NCBI GenBank assembly: GCA_030149685.1
Contig: JASLGI010000193.1
Span: 1 to 19,546 of the forward strand
Direction: 5' to 3'
DNA: 19,546 nucleotides
Source: Bacillaceae bacterium
Lineage (GTDB): Bacteria; Bacillota; Bacilli; Bacillales_A; Planococcaceae
The notes beneath the pieces were generated by a model that was not told the DNA's origin, did not search any database, and saw only the letters and a program-made list of their open reading frames with translations. This document shows positions 1 through 7,861 of the stretch, one piece after another. How positions within the stretch are numbered: the stretch's first letter is position 1; every line of letters begins with the position of its first letter. The position numbers and the translations under genes were made by a program.

Positions 1-15
1 ATGAAAACGTTTCCA
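1..15. promoter_or_regulatory. cre site (CcpA binding) within acsA
   Basis: The bases ATGAAAACGTTTCCA match the cre consensus WTGNAANCGNWNNCW at every fixed position and are nearly palindromic around the central CG. The site lies in codons 22-26 of acsA, downstream of the likely transcription start. Downstream and intragenic cre sites act as CcpA road-blocks, and acsA and acuABC are CcpA-repressed in B. subtilis. ccpA is encoded in the same window. Binding itself is inferred. Confidence 0.65.
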
Positions 16-79
16 TAACTTCCGAATAATTATTAAGCTGATAGTTACCTGGAGTTGCTTTTAATGTTTTTCCTCCCAT
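1..79 (-). CDS. acsA: Acetyl-CoA synthetase AcsA, 5' end only
   Basis: Only the first 26 codons are in the window. From the ATG at 79 (minus strand) the product begins MGGKTLKATPGNYQLNNYSE, which fits the AcsA N-terminus of Bacillus (LKALP, NL.NYEE, F.W pattern). The enzyme makes acetyl-CoA from acetate, ATP and CoA in the cytosol. A Shine-Dalgarno-like AAAGGGTG lies 6 bases before the ATG. An in-frame GTG three codons upstream is less likely. The identification leans on context: acsA is divergent from acuABC in B. subtilis, exactly as here. AcuA and AcuC, encoded next door, control AcsA by lysine acetylation and deacetylation. The first codons contain a cre site (see 1-15). Confidence 0.8.
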   Translation of the reverse strand, partial: MGGKTLKATPGNYQLNNYSEVMETFS

Positions 80-236
80 TTCCTTCACCCTTTCTTTTCA
101 TCGTATTTACTATCATACACGAAATAAATGGAAAAATCGAACTTTTTTGCTTTTTTCTCATTTTTCAGATAAAAAGATATACGTAAACTATTCTTAAATG
201 TATACTAGTATCAAATCATCGAAAGGTGGTGAAGAA
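80..236. promoter_or_regulatory. Divergent acsA/acuA control region
   Basis: This 157-base AT-rich stretch separates two divergent starts and must carry both promoters. On the minus strand a TATGAT at 112-117 could be the acsA -10 box, but no good -35 is seen 17-18 bases further. On the plus strand TATACT at 201-206, inside the palindrome ATACTAGTAT, could be the acuA -10, again with a poor -35. AAAGGTGG at 222-229 is the acuA ribosome binding site. Confidence 0.35.
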
Positions 237-869
237 GTGGAGCATGTAAAAACTCATTATTCACGAACGATCGATCATCCTCGTGGAAACTTAGTTGTTG
301 AGGGGCCGCTCTCTCCGACAGAACTCCGGCAATTGTCCTTTCACGATGAGCTCACCGCATTCCGACCGCCGAAAGAACAATTCGAAGCACTCGTCGAAAT
401 TGCAGAGTTACCTGAAGGAAGAATTCTCGTTGCTCGTGACAAAGATTTAATTGTCGGGTATGTAACCTTTGTTTATCCTGACCCTCTCGAACGTTGGTCA
501 GAAGCAAATCTAGACAACTTAATTGAATTAGGTGCTATTGAAGTCGCGCCGAGTTATCGTTCAGGGGGAATTGGACGACATTTACTCGAAGTGTCTATGC
601 TCGATGATGCCATGGAAGATTATATCGTCATTACGACGGAATATTATTGGCATTGGGACTTAAAACGAACAGGCCTTTCGGTTTGGGATTACCGAAAGAT
701 TATGGAACGGATGATGAATTATGGGGGGCTTGAATATTTCTCTACAGACGACCCCGAGATTTGTTCACATCCTGCTAATTGCCTCATGGCACGGATTGGG
801 AGCCGTGTCGATCAACACTCCATTGAAACGTTCGATCATTTACGTTTATCGAATCGTTACATGTATTAA
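237..869 (+). CDS. acuA: Protein acetyltransferase AcuA (GNAT)
   Basis: AcuA is a cytosolic GNAT-family acetyltransferase that transfers acetyl from acetyl-CoA to the catalytic lysine of AcsA and switches it off. The 210-residue product matches B. subtilis AcuA nearly throughout, with LTAFRPPKEQ, YPDPLERWSE, ELGAIEVAP and DDPEICSHPANCLM. The acetyl-CoA loop is RSGGIGRHLL at about residues 108-117. I chose the GTG at 237: AAAGGTGG ends 7 bases before it, and the product then starts (M)EHVKTHY like the known protein. An ATG at 198 in the same frame would add 13 residues and has no ribosome binding site. acuB follows 21 bases after the stop, so the three acu genes form one operon. Confidence 0.93.
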   Translation: MEHVKTHYSRTIDHPRGNLVVEGPLSPTELRQLSFHDELTAFRPPKEQFEALVEIAELPEGRILVARDKDLIVGYVTFVYPDPLERWSEANLDNLIELGAIEVAPSYRSGGIGRHLLEVSMLDDAMEDYIVITTEYYWHWDLKRTGLSVWDYRKIMERMMNYGGLEYFSTDDPEICSHPANCLMARIGSRVDQHSIETFDHLRLSNRYMY

Positions 870-890
870 TTGTTCAAAGGGGGAACTTAT

Positions 891-1541
891 ATGTTAGTAG
901 AAAAATTAATGCAAACAGATGTAATTTCATTAAAACCAGATGCAACCGTACGCGATGCGATTCAAACATTAGCAGAAAATCGAATCCGTCACTTACCGAT
1001 CATTGATGATGAACAACAATTACTCGGGCTAATTACAGACCGCGATTTAAAAAATTTGCGCGCTGCTGTCGCAACAAATCCTGAAAAAGTTGAATTGTAC
1101 GATACACCGATTCATCTTGTCATGAAGACGAGTTTAATGACAGGTCACCCGATGGATTTCGTCGAAGAAGTCGCACTTATTTTTTATCAAAATCAAATCG
1201 GATGTCTACCGATTATTTCACAAGATAAACTCGTCGGAATCGTTACAGAAACCGATCTTTTATACAATTATATTGAACTTACAGGAGCGCATGAGCCGAG
1301 CTCTCAAATTGAGATAAAAGTGCCGAATCGTATCGGAGTACTTTATGAAGTATTCCGTGTCTTTTATGAATTCGATGCGAATATCGTGAGCGTTCTCGTC
1401 TATCCGTATGACGATTTAGACGAGTATAAAATTTTAGCTATTCGCGTCAACTTAATGAACCCTGTCGAATTGATGGAAAAGTTAAAAGAAGCTGGTTTTG
1501 ACGTCATTTCGCCAATCGGTCCCGGGATGATAGGCTTATGA
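891..1541 (+). CDS. acuB: Acetoin utilization protein AcuB (CBS-CBS-ACT)
   Basis: The 216-residue cytosolic protein has two CBS domains (about residues 7-60 and 77-130) and a C-terminal ACT domain (about 139-216, starting EIKVPNRIGVLYEVF). Typical CBS phrases are RHLPIIDDEQQLLGLITDRD and GCLPIISQDKLVGIVTETD. CBS pairs usually bind adenine nucleotides and ACT domains bind small metabolites, so it is probably a sensor in acetate/acetoin control, but its exact job is unknown. The ATG at 891 is preceded by AAAGGGGG with a 7-base gap. A TTG at 870 in frame sits directly on the acuA stop and is unlikely. The stop overlaps the acuC start (ATGA), which suggests translational coupling. Confidence 0.92.
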   Translation: MLVEKLMQTDVISLKPDATVRDAIQTLAENRIRHLPIIDDEQQLLGLITDRDLKNLRAAVATNPEKVELYDTPIHLVMKTSLMTGHPMDFVEEVALIFYQNQIGCLPIISQDKLVGIVTETDLLYNYIELTGAHEPSSQIEIKVPNRIGVLYEVFRVFYEFDANIVSVLVYPYDDLDEYKILAIRVNLMNPVELMEKLKEAGFDVISPIGPGMIGL

Positions 1542-2713
1542 AGAAGGCAGCCTTCGTCTTTTCAAAAGATCAGCTCGGCTATTCTTTTGCAAAAGATCAC
1601 CCTTTCAACCAGCAGCGTCTCTTATTAACTGTTGATCTTTTAGAAGAACTCGGTGTATTAACTGAAAAAGATTTCGTCGCTCCACGGATGGCAACGGATG
1701 AAGAGATTTTACTCGCTCATCATGAAAACTACGTAGAAATTGTAAAAAAAGCAGGCGCAGGATTACTCGAAGAAGGAGAAGGTCTCCCATTCGGTATCGG
1801 AACAGAAGATACTCCTATATTTAAAAATATGCATGAGGCTAGCGCCCAACTCGTTGGAGGTACATTAACAGCAGTCGATGAAGTGATGGAAGGCCGTGCT
1901 CGATATGCCGTCAATTTAGGTGGAGGCTTACATCATGGTTTTGAAGGACAAGCTTCCGGATTTTGTGTATACAACGATAGTTCTGTCGCTATCCGCTACT
2001 TACAAAAACATTACGGTGCACGCGTATTATATGTTGATACCGATGCTCATCACGGAGATGGCGTTCAATGGACATTTTATGATGACCCTAATGCTTGTAC
2101 ATTTTCCATTCATGAAACCGGGCGTTATTTATTCCCTGGCACTGGTCATATTTCAGAGCGTGGTAATGGCAAAGGATATGGAACATCGTTTAACTTCCCT
2201 CTTGATGCCTTTACAGAAGATGAATCTTTTTTACACATTTATGAAAGCGCTTTAACAAGAGTCGTTCAATACTATAAACCGGACGTTATTTTAACGCAAA
2301 ATGGAGCGGATGCGCATTACTACGATCCTCTCACACATTTATGTAGCACGATGAAAACATTTGAAGCGATTCCTCGTATCGCTAAAAAATTAGCCGACGA
2401 ATATTGCGACGGAAGATGGATCGCCGTCGGAGGTGGAGGTTATGATATTTGGCGCGTCGTGCCACGAGCATGGTCCCAAATTTGGTTAGCGATGAATGAC
2501 ATCGCTCCTCCTCGTGGACCTTTACCTGAAAACTGGTTACAACGTTGGCAAAAGCTTTCTAATATTCCGATGGCTACAACATGGGAAGATCCTGACGATT
2601 TATTCGAACCTATTCCACGACGGCGAGAAATCGCTGAAAAAAATAATCATATGTTAGAACGAGCTTTCGCCTTCTTAACAGGTGAACAGACGACAGCATT
2701 AGAAAGAATTTAA
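1538..2713 (+). CDS. acuC: AcuC, class I histone-deacetylase-like protein deacetylase
   Basis: AcuC is a zinc-dependent deacetylase that removes acetyl from AcsA and reverses AcuA. The 391-residue length is normal. All expected catalytic elements are present: the paired histidines H132/H133 in GGGLHHGF, zinc ligands D169 and H171 in DTDAHHGDG, D258 in GADAH, and the catalytic tyrosine Y302 in GGGGYDIW. It should therefore be active. The start overlaps the acuB stop by four bases, and it is the last gene of acuABC. A terminator begins right after the stop and is shared with the convergent ccpA. Confidence 0.95.
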   Translation: MKKAAFVFSKDQLGYSFAKDHPFNQQRLLLTVDLLEELGVLTEKDFVAPRMATDEEILLAHHENYVEIVKKAGAGLLEEGEGLPFGIGTEDTPIFKNMHEASAQLVGGTLTAVDEVMEGRARYAVNLGGGLHHGFEGQASGFCVYNDSSVAIRYLQKHYGARVLYVDTDAHHGDGVQWTFYDDPNACTFSIHETGRYLFPGTGHISERGNGKGYGTSFNFPLDAFTEDESFLHIYESALTRVVQYYKPDVILTQNGADAHYYDPLTHLCSTMKTFEAIPRIAKKLADEYCDGRWIAVGGGGYDIWRVVPRAWSQIWLAMNDIAPPRGPLPENWLQRWQKLSNIPMATTWEDPDDLFEPIPRRREIAEKNNHMLERAFAFLTGEQTTALERI

Positions 2714-2753
2714 AAAAAGGGCTGCTTCGATTTTATCGAAACAGTCCTTTTTA
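2714..2753. terminator. Bidirectional terminator between acuC and ccpA
   Basis: A run of A leads into a long stem (arms AAAAAGGGCTG, TTCGAT and ATCGAA, CAG, CCTTTTT, with one mismatch and one G-T pair) and then a run of T. It can end acuABC on the plus strand and ccpA on the minus strand. Confidence 0.85.
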
Positions 2754-3761
2754 TTAGTTCGTTGATTGACGTTCTTCAAAATGATAAGGAAGAATCACTT
2801 GTTTCTTTTCATTTCCTTCGCGTTCATCTTTATCCATAAGCTTCGTTAATAAACGCATAGAAACAGCGCCTAAATCATACAATGGTACGACGACAGATGT
2901 TAATTGTGGACGTACGGCACGCGCTAAAATCGAGTGTTGGAAACAAGTAATTTCAAAATCTTTCGGAACTGTTAATCCCTTATCTCGAATTGCGTTTAAA
3001 ACTGCTACTGCTAACTCATCGTTACTCGTAAAAATTGCTGTCGGAACATTTTCACCGTTTAAACGTTCTTTCCACTCTTCATATGCTTCATCGTACGTAT
3101 TATCCGTTTCAATGATCCACTGTTCATCTACCGTTAATCCTGCTTCTTTTAATGCACGCTCATATCCCGCACGTTTCCCTAAACGGTTAATATCTCGTGT
3201 GAATGGACCTGAAACAAATGCAATTTTTTGATGACCGAGATCTGTTAATTTTTTCACCGCTTCATAAGCTGCTTGTTCGTACTCCATATTAACTGTCGGA
3301 AACTCTTCTTCAAAATCTAATGTTCCTGCTAAAACGATAGGAATGTTAGCAGATGCCAATTCTTTTCGAATATTTTCAGAAATAGAATCACTCATAAAAA
3401 TAAGTCCATCTACTTGTTTTCCTAAATGATCTTCGATTAACTCAATTTCTCGATCTGTTCGTTTGTCTGAGTTCGATAAAATAATATTATATTCGTACAT
3501 CGTCGCAATATCTGCAATTCCGCGTGAAAGTTCTGCATAGAAACTTTTTGATGCATCCGGTACAATAACCCCTACTGTCGTCGTTCGCTTACTTGCAAGT
3601 CCTCGTGCAACCGCATTTGGTCGATAATCTAAGCGTTCAATGACCGCTAATACTTTTTTACGTGTTTCTGGTTTGACGTTTTGGTTGCCATTGACGACGC
3701 GTGATACAGTTGCCATCGATACGTTCGCTTCTCGTGCAACATCATAAATTGTTACTGCCAC
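2754..3761 (-). CDS. ccpA: Catabolite control protein A, LacI family
   Basis: CcpA is the global carbon catabolite regulator of Firmicutes. With HPr-Ser46-P it binds cre sites. The 335-residue product begins with the CcpA helix-turn-helix (TIYDVAREANVSMATVSRVV) and hinge (RPNAVARGLAS), followed by a periplasmic-binding-protein-like core. Characteristic phrases are TTTVGVIVPD, YNIILSNSD and VRPQLTSVV. The start is a GTG at 3761 with AAAGGGG 10 bases before; no in-frame ATG lies nearby. An oddity is the usual FDN motif near position 275, which reads FQH here, so an effector-pocket aspartate is replaced by glutamine (Q275). The cre site at 1-15 is a likely nearby target. Confidence 0.94.
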   Translation of the reverse strand: MAVTIYDVAREANVSMATVSRVVNGNQNVKPETRKKVLAVIERLDYRPNAVARGLASKRTTTVGVIVPDASKSFYAELSRGIADIATMYEYNIILSNSDKRTDREIELIEDHLGKQVDGLIFMSDSISENIRKELASANIPIVLAGTLDFEEEFPTVNMEYEQAAYEAVKKLTDLGHQKIAFVSGPFTRDINRLGKRAGYERALKEAGLTVDEQWIIETDNTYDEAYEEWKERLNGENVPTAIFTSNDELAVAVLNAIRDKGLTVPKDFEITCFQHSILARAVRPQLTSVVVPLYDLGAVSMRLLTKLMDKDEREGNEKKQVILPYHFEERQSTN

Positions 3762-3953
3762 TTATGTGCAGCCCCTTTCATCTCTTTTTATCAACAGTAT
3801 ATCATTGAATGCGCTTTAGTAATACTGTTTCACTCATTGTTTGAAATGATTTCATTCTTTTCGAACGAAAAAGCCGAACAATACGTCCGGCTTTTCATTA
3901 CTATTTTTCATAGTATCTATTCATTTTTATCATCTAAAATAGTCATGAAAATA
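3762..3953 (-). promoter_or_regulatory. aroA-ccpA spacer with ccpA leader
   Basis: This 192-base gap holds the aroA terminator (3869-3895) and the ccpA 5' region. A TATACT at 3796-3801 (minus strand) is a candidate -10, but no convincing -35 is seen. A perfect 13-base palindrome TGAAATGATTTCA lies at 3842-3854 and could be an operator, though in AT-rich DNA this is weak evidence. Confidence 0.3.
3869..3895 (-). terminator. Terminator after aroA
   Basis: Perfect 8-bp arms AAAAGCCG and CGGCTTTT enclose an 11-base loop. Read on the minus strand, the stem ends in five T. It lies about 60 bases past the aroA stop and separates aroA from ccpA. Confidence 0.75.
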
Positions 3954-5033
3954 TTACATCTCGTGTGATTTCATAAAACGTTGCAATTCTGCGTAAAATT
4001 CATCGAATTGATTTAAATCCATTTGCTGTGCTGCATCAGAAAGCGCTACTGCTGGGTCGGGGTGAACTTCTGCCATGACACCATCTGCTCCTACTGCAAG
4101 TGCTGCTTTTGCTGCTGGAAGTAAAATATCTCGACGTCCTGTTGAGTGTGTTACGTCTACAACGACAGGTAAATGTGTTTCTTGTTTTAAAATTGGTACT
4201 GCTGAAATATCTAATGTATTACGCGTTGCACGTTCATACGTACGAATACCGCGTTCACATAAAATGATATTTTCATTTCCTTGAGAAATAATATATTCCG
4301 CCGCTTTCATAAACTCATCGAGTGTCGCTGACATTCCGCGTTTTAAAAGAACTGGTTTATCTGTACGCCCTGCTTCTTTTAACAATTCGAAGTTTTGCAT
4401 ATTTCGAGCACCGATCTGAATTACATCTAAATAATCAAGCGCTTCTTCGACGTGTGCTGGCGTAATAATTTCAGTAACAACAGATAATTGTTGCTCATCT
4501 GCCACACGCTTTAAAATTTTCAATCCGTCTAATCCGAGGCCTTGGAAGTCATATGGGCTCGTACGTGGTTTGTATGCTCCTCCGCGAAGGAATGTTAACC
4601 CTTTATCTTTAATAGACTTCGCAACGGCTGTAACTTGCTCATACGACTCAACAGCACATGGACCGAAGATAAACGAAGGTTCACCATTTCCTACTTTTGC
4701 ACCGTTAATATCGATGACCGTATCTTCTGCCTTTTTCTTACGTGAAACGAGTAAAGCATTACGTTGCTCATCTTCTTGAATTTCAAGAGCTGACATAAAG
4801 ATACCTTTGAAAATCTCTTCTAATACACCGTTTGGTAATGGCCCATCATTGTATTCCTTTAAGAAGTTCAACATTTCACGCTCACGGATCGGGTCGTATC
4901 GTTTCACACCCTGCTTGTCTTTTACTTTACTAATTTCATGAATGACAGATGTTCGTTCGTTAATTAAGTCTAAAATCTGAATATTTAAACGATCGACACG
5001 ATTACGAAGTTCTTCTAAATTTTGATTACTCAT
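3954..5033 (-). CDS. aroA: Bifunctional chorismate mutase / DAHP synthase
   Basis: DAHP synthase condenses phosphoenolpyruvate with erythrose 4-phosphate as the first step of aromatic amino-acid synthesis. Residues 1 to about 85 are an AroQ-type chorismate mutase ([20 protein letters not shown]). This domain usually serves as the prephenate/chorismate feedback sensor. The rest is the type I-beta DAHP synthase barrel with [46 protein letters not shown] and MAEVHPDP. The 359-residue length is normal for the fused form, called AroA in B. subtilis and AroG elsewhere. The ATG at 5033 has AAAGGAG 12 bases before it. The neighbour ytxJ of B. subtilis is absent here. Confidence 0.94.
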   Translation of the reverse strand: MSNQNLEELRNRVDRLNIQILDLINERTSVIHEISKVKDKQGVKRYDPIREREMLNFLKEYNDGPLPNGVLEEIFKGIFMSALEIQEDEQRNALLVSRKKKAEDTVIDINGAKVGNGEPSFIFGPCAVESYEQVTAVAKSIKDKGLTFLRGGAYKPRTSPYDFQGLGLDGLKILKRVADEQQLSVVTEIITPAHVEEALDYLDVIQIGARNMQNFELLKEAGRTDKPVLLKRGMSATLDEFMKAAEYIISQGNENIILCERGIRTYERATRNTLDISAVPILKQETHLPVVVDVTHSTGRRDILLPAAKAALAVGADGVMAEVHPDPAVALSDAAQQMDLNQFDEFYAELQRFMKSHEM

Positions 5034-5174
5034 CTAACTTTCCAACTCCTTTCAGTACATATATTCATTTCTTTATGAAAAGGAGAATATATGGTACATT
5101 TTGATTATAATAGACTAATTATAGAGTAACTAATTTGAAAAGTCACGCAATTTCTCTAATTCATTACTTTTTTC

Positions 5175-7355
5175 ATGAAAGGATTGAGAACACTGTCTCA
5201 TTTATTATTCGCTTTAGATATCGGAACTCGTTCTGTCGTCGGCACAATGCTCGAGCAAAAAAGCACCGACCCAGAGAAGTATCACGTAATCGATTTAATG
5301 ACGATTGAACATAAAGAACGTGCGATGATTGACGGACAAATTCATAACGTAGAAAGTGTCGCTAATGTCATTCAAGAAATCAAACAAGCATTTGAAGAAA
5401 AACATGGGCCTCTCCGACGTGTCCAAGTTGCTGCCGCTGGTCGCGCTTTAAAAACGATTCACGGACGTGCAAGCATTAAAGTGCAAGAACAAACTTTTCT
5501 TTCAAAAGAAACGGTGCGACATTTAGAATTAGCTGCTGTGCAAAATGCACAAGACCAATTAAAAAAAGAAAAAAGAAACGAACAGACGAATTATTATTGC
5601 GTCGGTTACTCTATTTTACATCATTTATTAGATCATGAACCTATCGGAAGTCTCGTCGATCAAGTAGGAGAAGTGGCTGAAGTCGAAGTCATCGCTACAT
5701 TTTTACCAAAAGTAGTCGTTGAATCACTTATTGCTTCTTTAGAACGGGCAGGACTTGAAATGGGCGGATTAACATTAGAGCCGATTGCTGCGATTCACGT
5801 ACTCATCCCACCATCTATGCGACGACTCAATGTTGCACTCGTTGATATCGGTGCGGGAACATCGGATATTGCAATCACAAAAAATAATACAATTATCGCT
5901 TATGGTATGGTACCTATCGCTGGAGATGAAGTTACGGAAACGATCAGTCAACATTACTTGCTTGATTTCCCTGTCGCTGAACGCGTTAAACGAGAATTAC
6001 AAGTAGAAGAAACGATTACATTTGACGATATTTTAGGGCTTTCTCATACAGTTGCTCAAAATGAAATACTCGAAGTAGCTAATACAGCAATTGATGAACT
6101 TGCTTCGAATATCGCAAAACAAATTTTACTTCTCAATCATGAAGAAGCTCCTCAAGCAGTCATGCTTATCGGAGGAGGAAGTATGACACCTACACTCGAT
6201 TTACGTTTAAGCAAGAAGTTAGACCTTCCGATCCAACGAGTCGCTATTCGTGGACCCGATGCTTTACAAATGATTACATTTGAACGAGAAGTTCTCGCCT
6301 CACCAGATTTAGTGACACCTGTTGGAATCGCTGTTGCTGCGACAAAACAGCCGATCCAATACGTAGCTGTGACAGTCAATGAAAAAGAAATCCGACTCTT
6401 CGATTTCGTCCACGTAACTGTCGGAGATGCTTTAATCGCTGCGAATTTTTCTCTTAATCATCTATTTGGTACACCAGGTCTCGGAATGGGTGTAACTGTT
6501 AACGATCAATTCGTTTCAATTCCTGGAACTTTCGGAACGCCAGCAACCATTTTAAAAAATGGAGAAAAAGCAACTCCTGATGACCCGTTGAACAATGGAG
6601 ACCACCTTCAAATCATTGAAGGCGCTCCCGGTATGGATGCAGAAGCAACTGTTCAAGACATTATCGAAGTATCGCCTCTTCCTATTCAGTTAGAGGACCG
6701 TTCGCTCGTATTACACCCACGTATTACGATCAATGGCAAAGAAGGAACACCGACAACTCCTCTTTCTGATCGAGACGATGTCACAATCAATGACACATTC
6801 CTTTTGGAAGATATTTTAACGGGTTATTCCGAAGAACATACAAAACTAGCGACGATGACCGTCGAAGTAGATGGGCGCAGAGAGACGATCCTTTTACAGA
6901 AACCACGCTTTATGGTCAATGGACGAGAAGCAACACTCAAGGAGCCCATTCAAGCATATGATGTCATTACGATCGAGCAACGAAAAACGATTACTTTACA
7001 ACAAATATTTGAGCATTTACAGTTATCCAATGAACAAACAATCACGGTCACCTTTCGCAATCGACCGGTTTCCTTAACGAAGCAACATTATCTTTGTTAT
7101 GTGAATCAACAACTCGTTTCGGATTTATCTACTACGGTCCGTACAGGCGACCGCATCGTCATCCGAACGAATAGCGAAACATCTTTTATTTTTAGTGATA
7201 TTTTTGCTTATGTCGATTTCGAGCTCCCAGCTAGCCAACACATTTCATACGAATTAATGAAAAATGATCAAGTTGTCCAATTTACAGATCCAATCACCCA
7301 TGGAGATATTCTTGATATCCAATTGGAACGACTTGATACATTCTATGAAAAGTAA
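5175..7355 (+). CDS. FtsA/PilM-like actin-fold protein with beta-grasp-like repeat tail
   Basis: Residues 1 to about 395 (726 in all) are an FtsA/PilM-type actin-fold ATPase domain. Visible motifs are phosphate-1 ALDIGTRSVVG (about 13-23), phosphate-2 VDIGAGTSDIA (D224) and the adenosine motif IGGGS (332-336). From about 400 onward the protein carries repeats of the pattern VNG(x7)P(x3)GDxIxI, near residues 459, 516, 578, 639 and 690. These look like ubiquitin/SLBB-type beta-grasp units and may bind partners or polymers. No signal peptide, membrane segment or FtsZ-binding peptide is evident. Such proteins are annotated 'cell division protein FtsA' in Bacillales near ccpA, but this is not FtsA itself, and its function is unknown to me. 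It is a single-gene unit facing the minus-strand genes. The start is the ATG at 5175 or, more likely, the CTG at 5193. Confidence 0.85.
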   Translation: MKGLRTLSHLLFALDIGTRSVVGTMLEQKSTDPEKYHVIDLMTIEHKERAMIDGQIHNVESVANVIQEIKQAFEEKHGPLRRVQVAAAGRALKTIHGRASIKVQEQTFLSKETVRHLELAAVQNAQDQLKKEKRNEQTNYYCVGYSILHHLLDHEPIGSLVDQVGEVAEVEVIATFLPKVVVESLIASLERAGLEMGGLTLEPIAAIHVLIPPSMRRLNVALVDIGAGTSDIAITKNNTIIAYGMVPIAGDEVTETISQHYLLDFPVAERVKRELQVEETITFDDILGLSHTVAQNEILEVANTAIDELASNIAKQILLLNHEEAPQAVMLIGGGSMTPTLDLRLSKKLDLPIQRVAIRGPDALQMITFEREVLASPDLVTPVGIAVAATKQPIQYVAVTVNEKEIRLFDFVHVTVGDALIAANFSLNHLFGTPGLGMGVTVNDQFVSIPGTFGTPATILKNGEKATPDDPLNNGDHLQIIEGAPGMDAEATVQDIIEVSPLPIQLEDRSLVLHPRITINGKEGTPTTPLSDRDDVTINDTFLLEDILTGYSEEHTKLATMTVEVDGRRETILLQKPRFMVNGREATLKEPIQAYDVITIEQRKTITLQQIFEHLQLSNEQTITVTFRNRPVSLTKQHYLCYVNQQLVSDLSTTVRTGDRIVIRTNSETSFIFSDIFAYVDFELPASQHISYELMKNDQVVQFTDPITHGDILDIQLERLDTFYEK
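5178..5183 (+). promoter_or_regulatory. Ribosome binding site suggesting a CTG start
   Basis: AAAGGA lies 9 bases before a CTG codon (5193-5195) that is in frame with the FtsA-like gene. The only ATG in frame (5175) sits upstream of this site and has no purine-rich sequence before it. Homologues I recall begin almost directly at the FALDIGTRS motif, which fits initiation at the CTG. Confidence 0.45.
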
Positions 7356-7374
7356 TACTTCCTTTCCTTCGTAT

Positions 7375-7419
7375 AAAAAAAGTAACGAGAGCCTATTTCA
7401 GCTCTCGTTACTTTTTTTT
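7375..7419. terminator. Bidirectional terminator
   Basis: Twelve-bp perfect arms AGTAACGAGAGC and GCTCTCGTTACT with an 8-base loop are flanked by A and T runs. It serves the FtsA-like gene (plus) and ytxH (minus); its T run overlaps the ytxH stop codon. Confidence 0.92.
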
Positions 7420-7840
7420 ACTTCTCTGGTGTAATATCTAACATTTCATCTTCTTCTGATACTGTTCCTTCATCCGTTGGTTGAACAGGTTCTTCATTTT
7501 TAAACTTACGAGTAAAACCATCTGCTGTTTCTTTTGCAGCTTCTGTTAACTCTGTAGCTTTTTCTTTTGCCATTGAAGTGAGTTCGATACTTTTCATACG
7601 GATACCTTCTGTTTGCTCATTCATATCTTCGCGCAATTCACGTCCAGATTTCGGAGCTAAAAACAGAGCTGTAGCTGCACCAACTGCACTTCCGAGTAAA
7701 GCACCGACGATGAATGTTCCAACGACACTTCCAGTAGAAGGTGAGCGTTTCTCTACATCTTTTCGTGATGGGCGATGCTCATAGTTCGCAGGTAAATGAG
7801 ACGGGTTACCAAAACTATTTTCATATTTTTGTGTTGACAT
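7418..7840 (-). CDS. ytxH: YtxH-family general stress protein
   Basis: The 140-residue protein has one transmembrane segment (about residues 36-60, VGTFIVGALLGSAVGAATAL) followed at once by the family signature FLAPKSGRELRED. A charged, probably helical tail rich in Lys, Glu and Ala comes next. YtxH proteins are small membrane proteins of unknown mechanism, induced in B. subtilis by SigB and SigH. Two adjacent ATG codons (7843 and 7840) follow GGAGG; the second has the better 7-base spacing and was chosen. A further upstream ATG pair (7861) lies before the binding site. ytxG ends 21 bases upstream, so the two are co-transcribed from the SigB promoter at 8350-8375. Confidence 0.88.
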   Translation of the reverse strand: MSTQKYENSFGNPSHLPANYEHRPSRKDVEKRSPSTGSVVGTFIVGALLGSAVGAATALFLAPKSGRELREDMNEQTEGIRMKSIELTSMAKEKATELTEAAKETADGFTRKFKNEEPVQPTDEGTVSEEDEMLDITPEK

Positions 7841-7861
7841 CATTCTTCCTCCTTCCATCAC

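Noticed and set aside
1920..2255. Plus-strand open frame of 111 codons inside acuC
   Set aside because: It is fully embedded in acuC, whose catalytic motifs are all intact in the other frame.
3806..3819. cre-like TGAATGCGCTTTAG upstream of ccpA
   Set aside because: About three positions mismatch the consensus, too weak to claim autoregulation.
3900..3943. Inverted repeat ACTATTTT / AAAATAGT after aroA
   Set aside because: The arms are short, AT-only in effect and 28 bases apart; a better terminator lies next to it.
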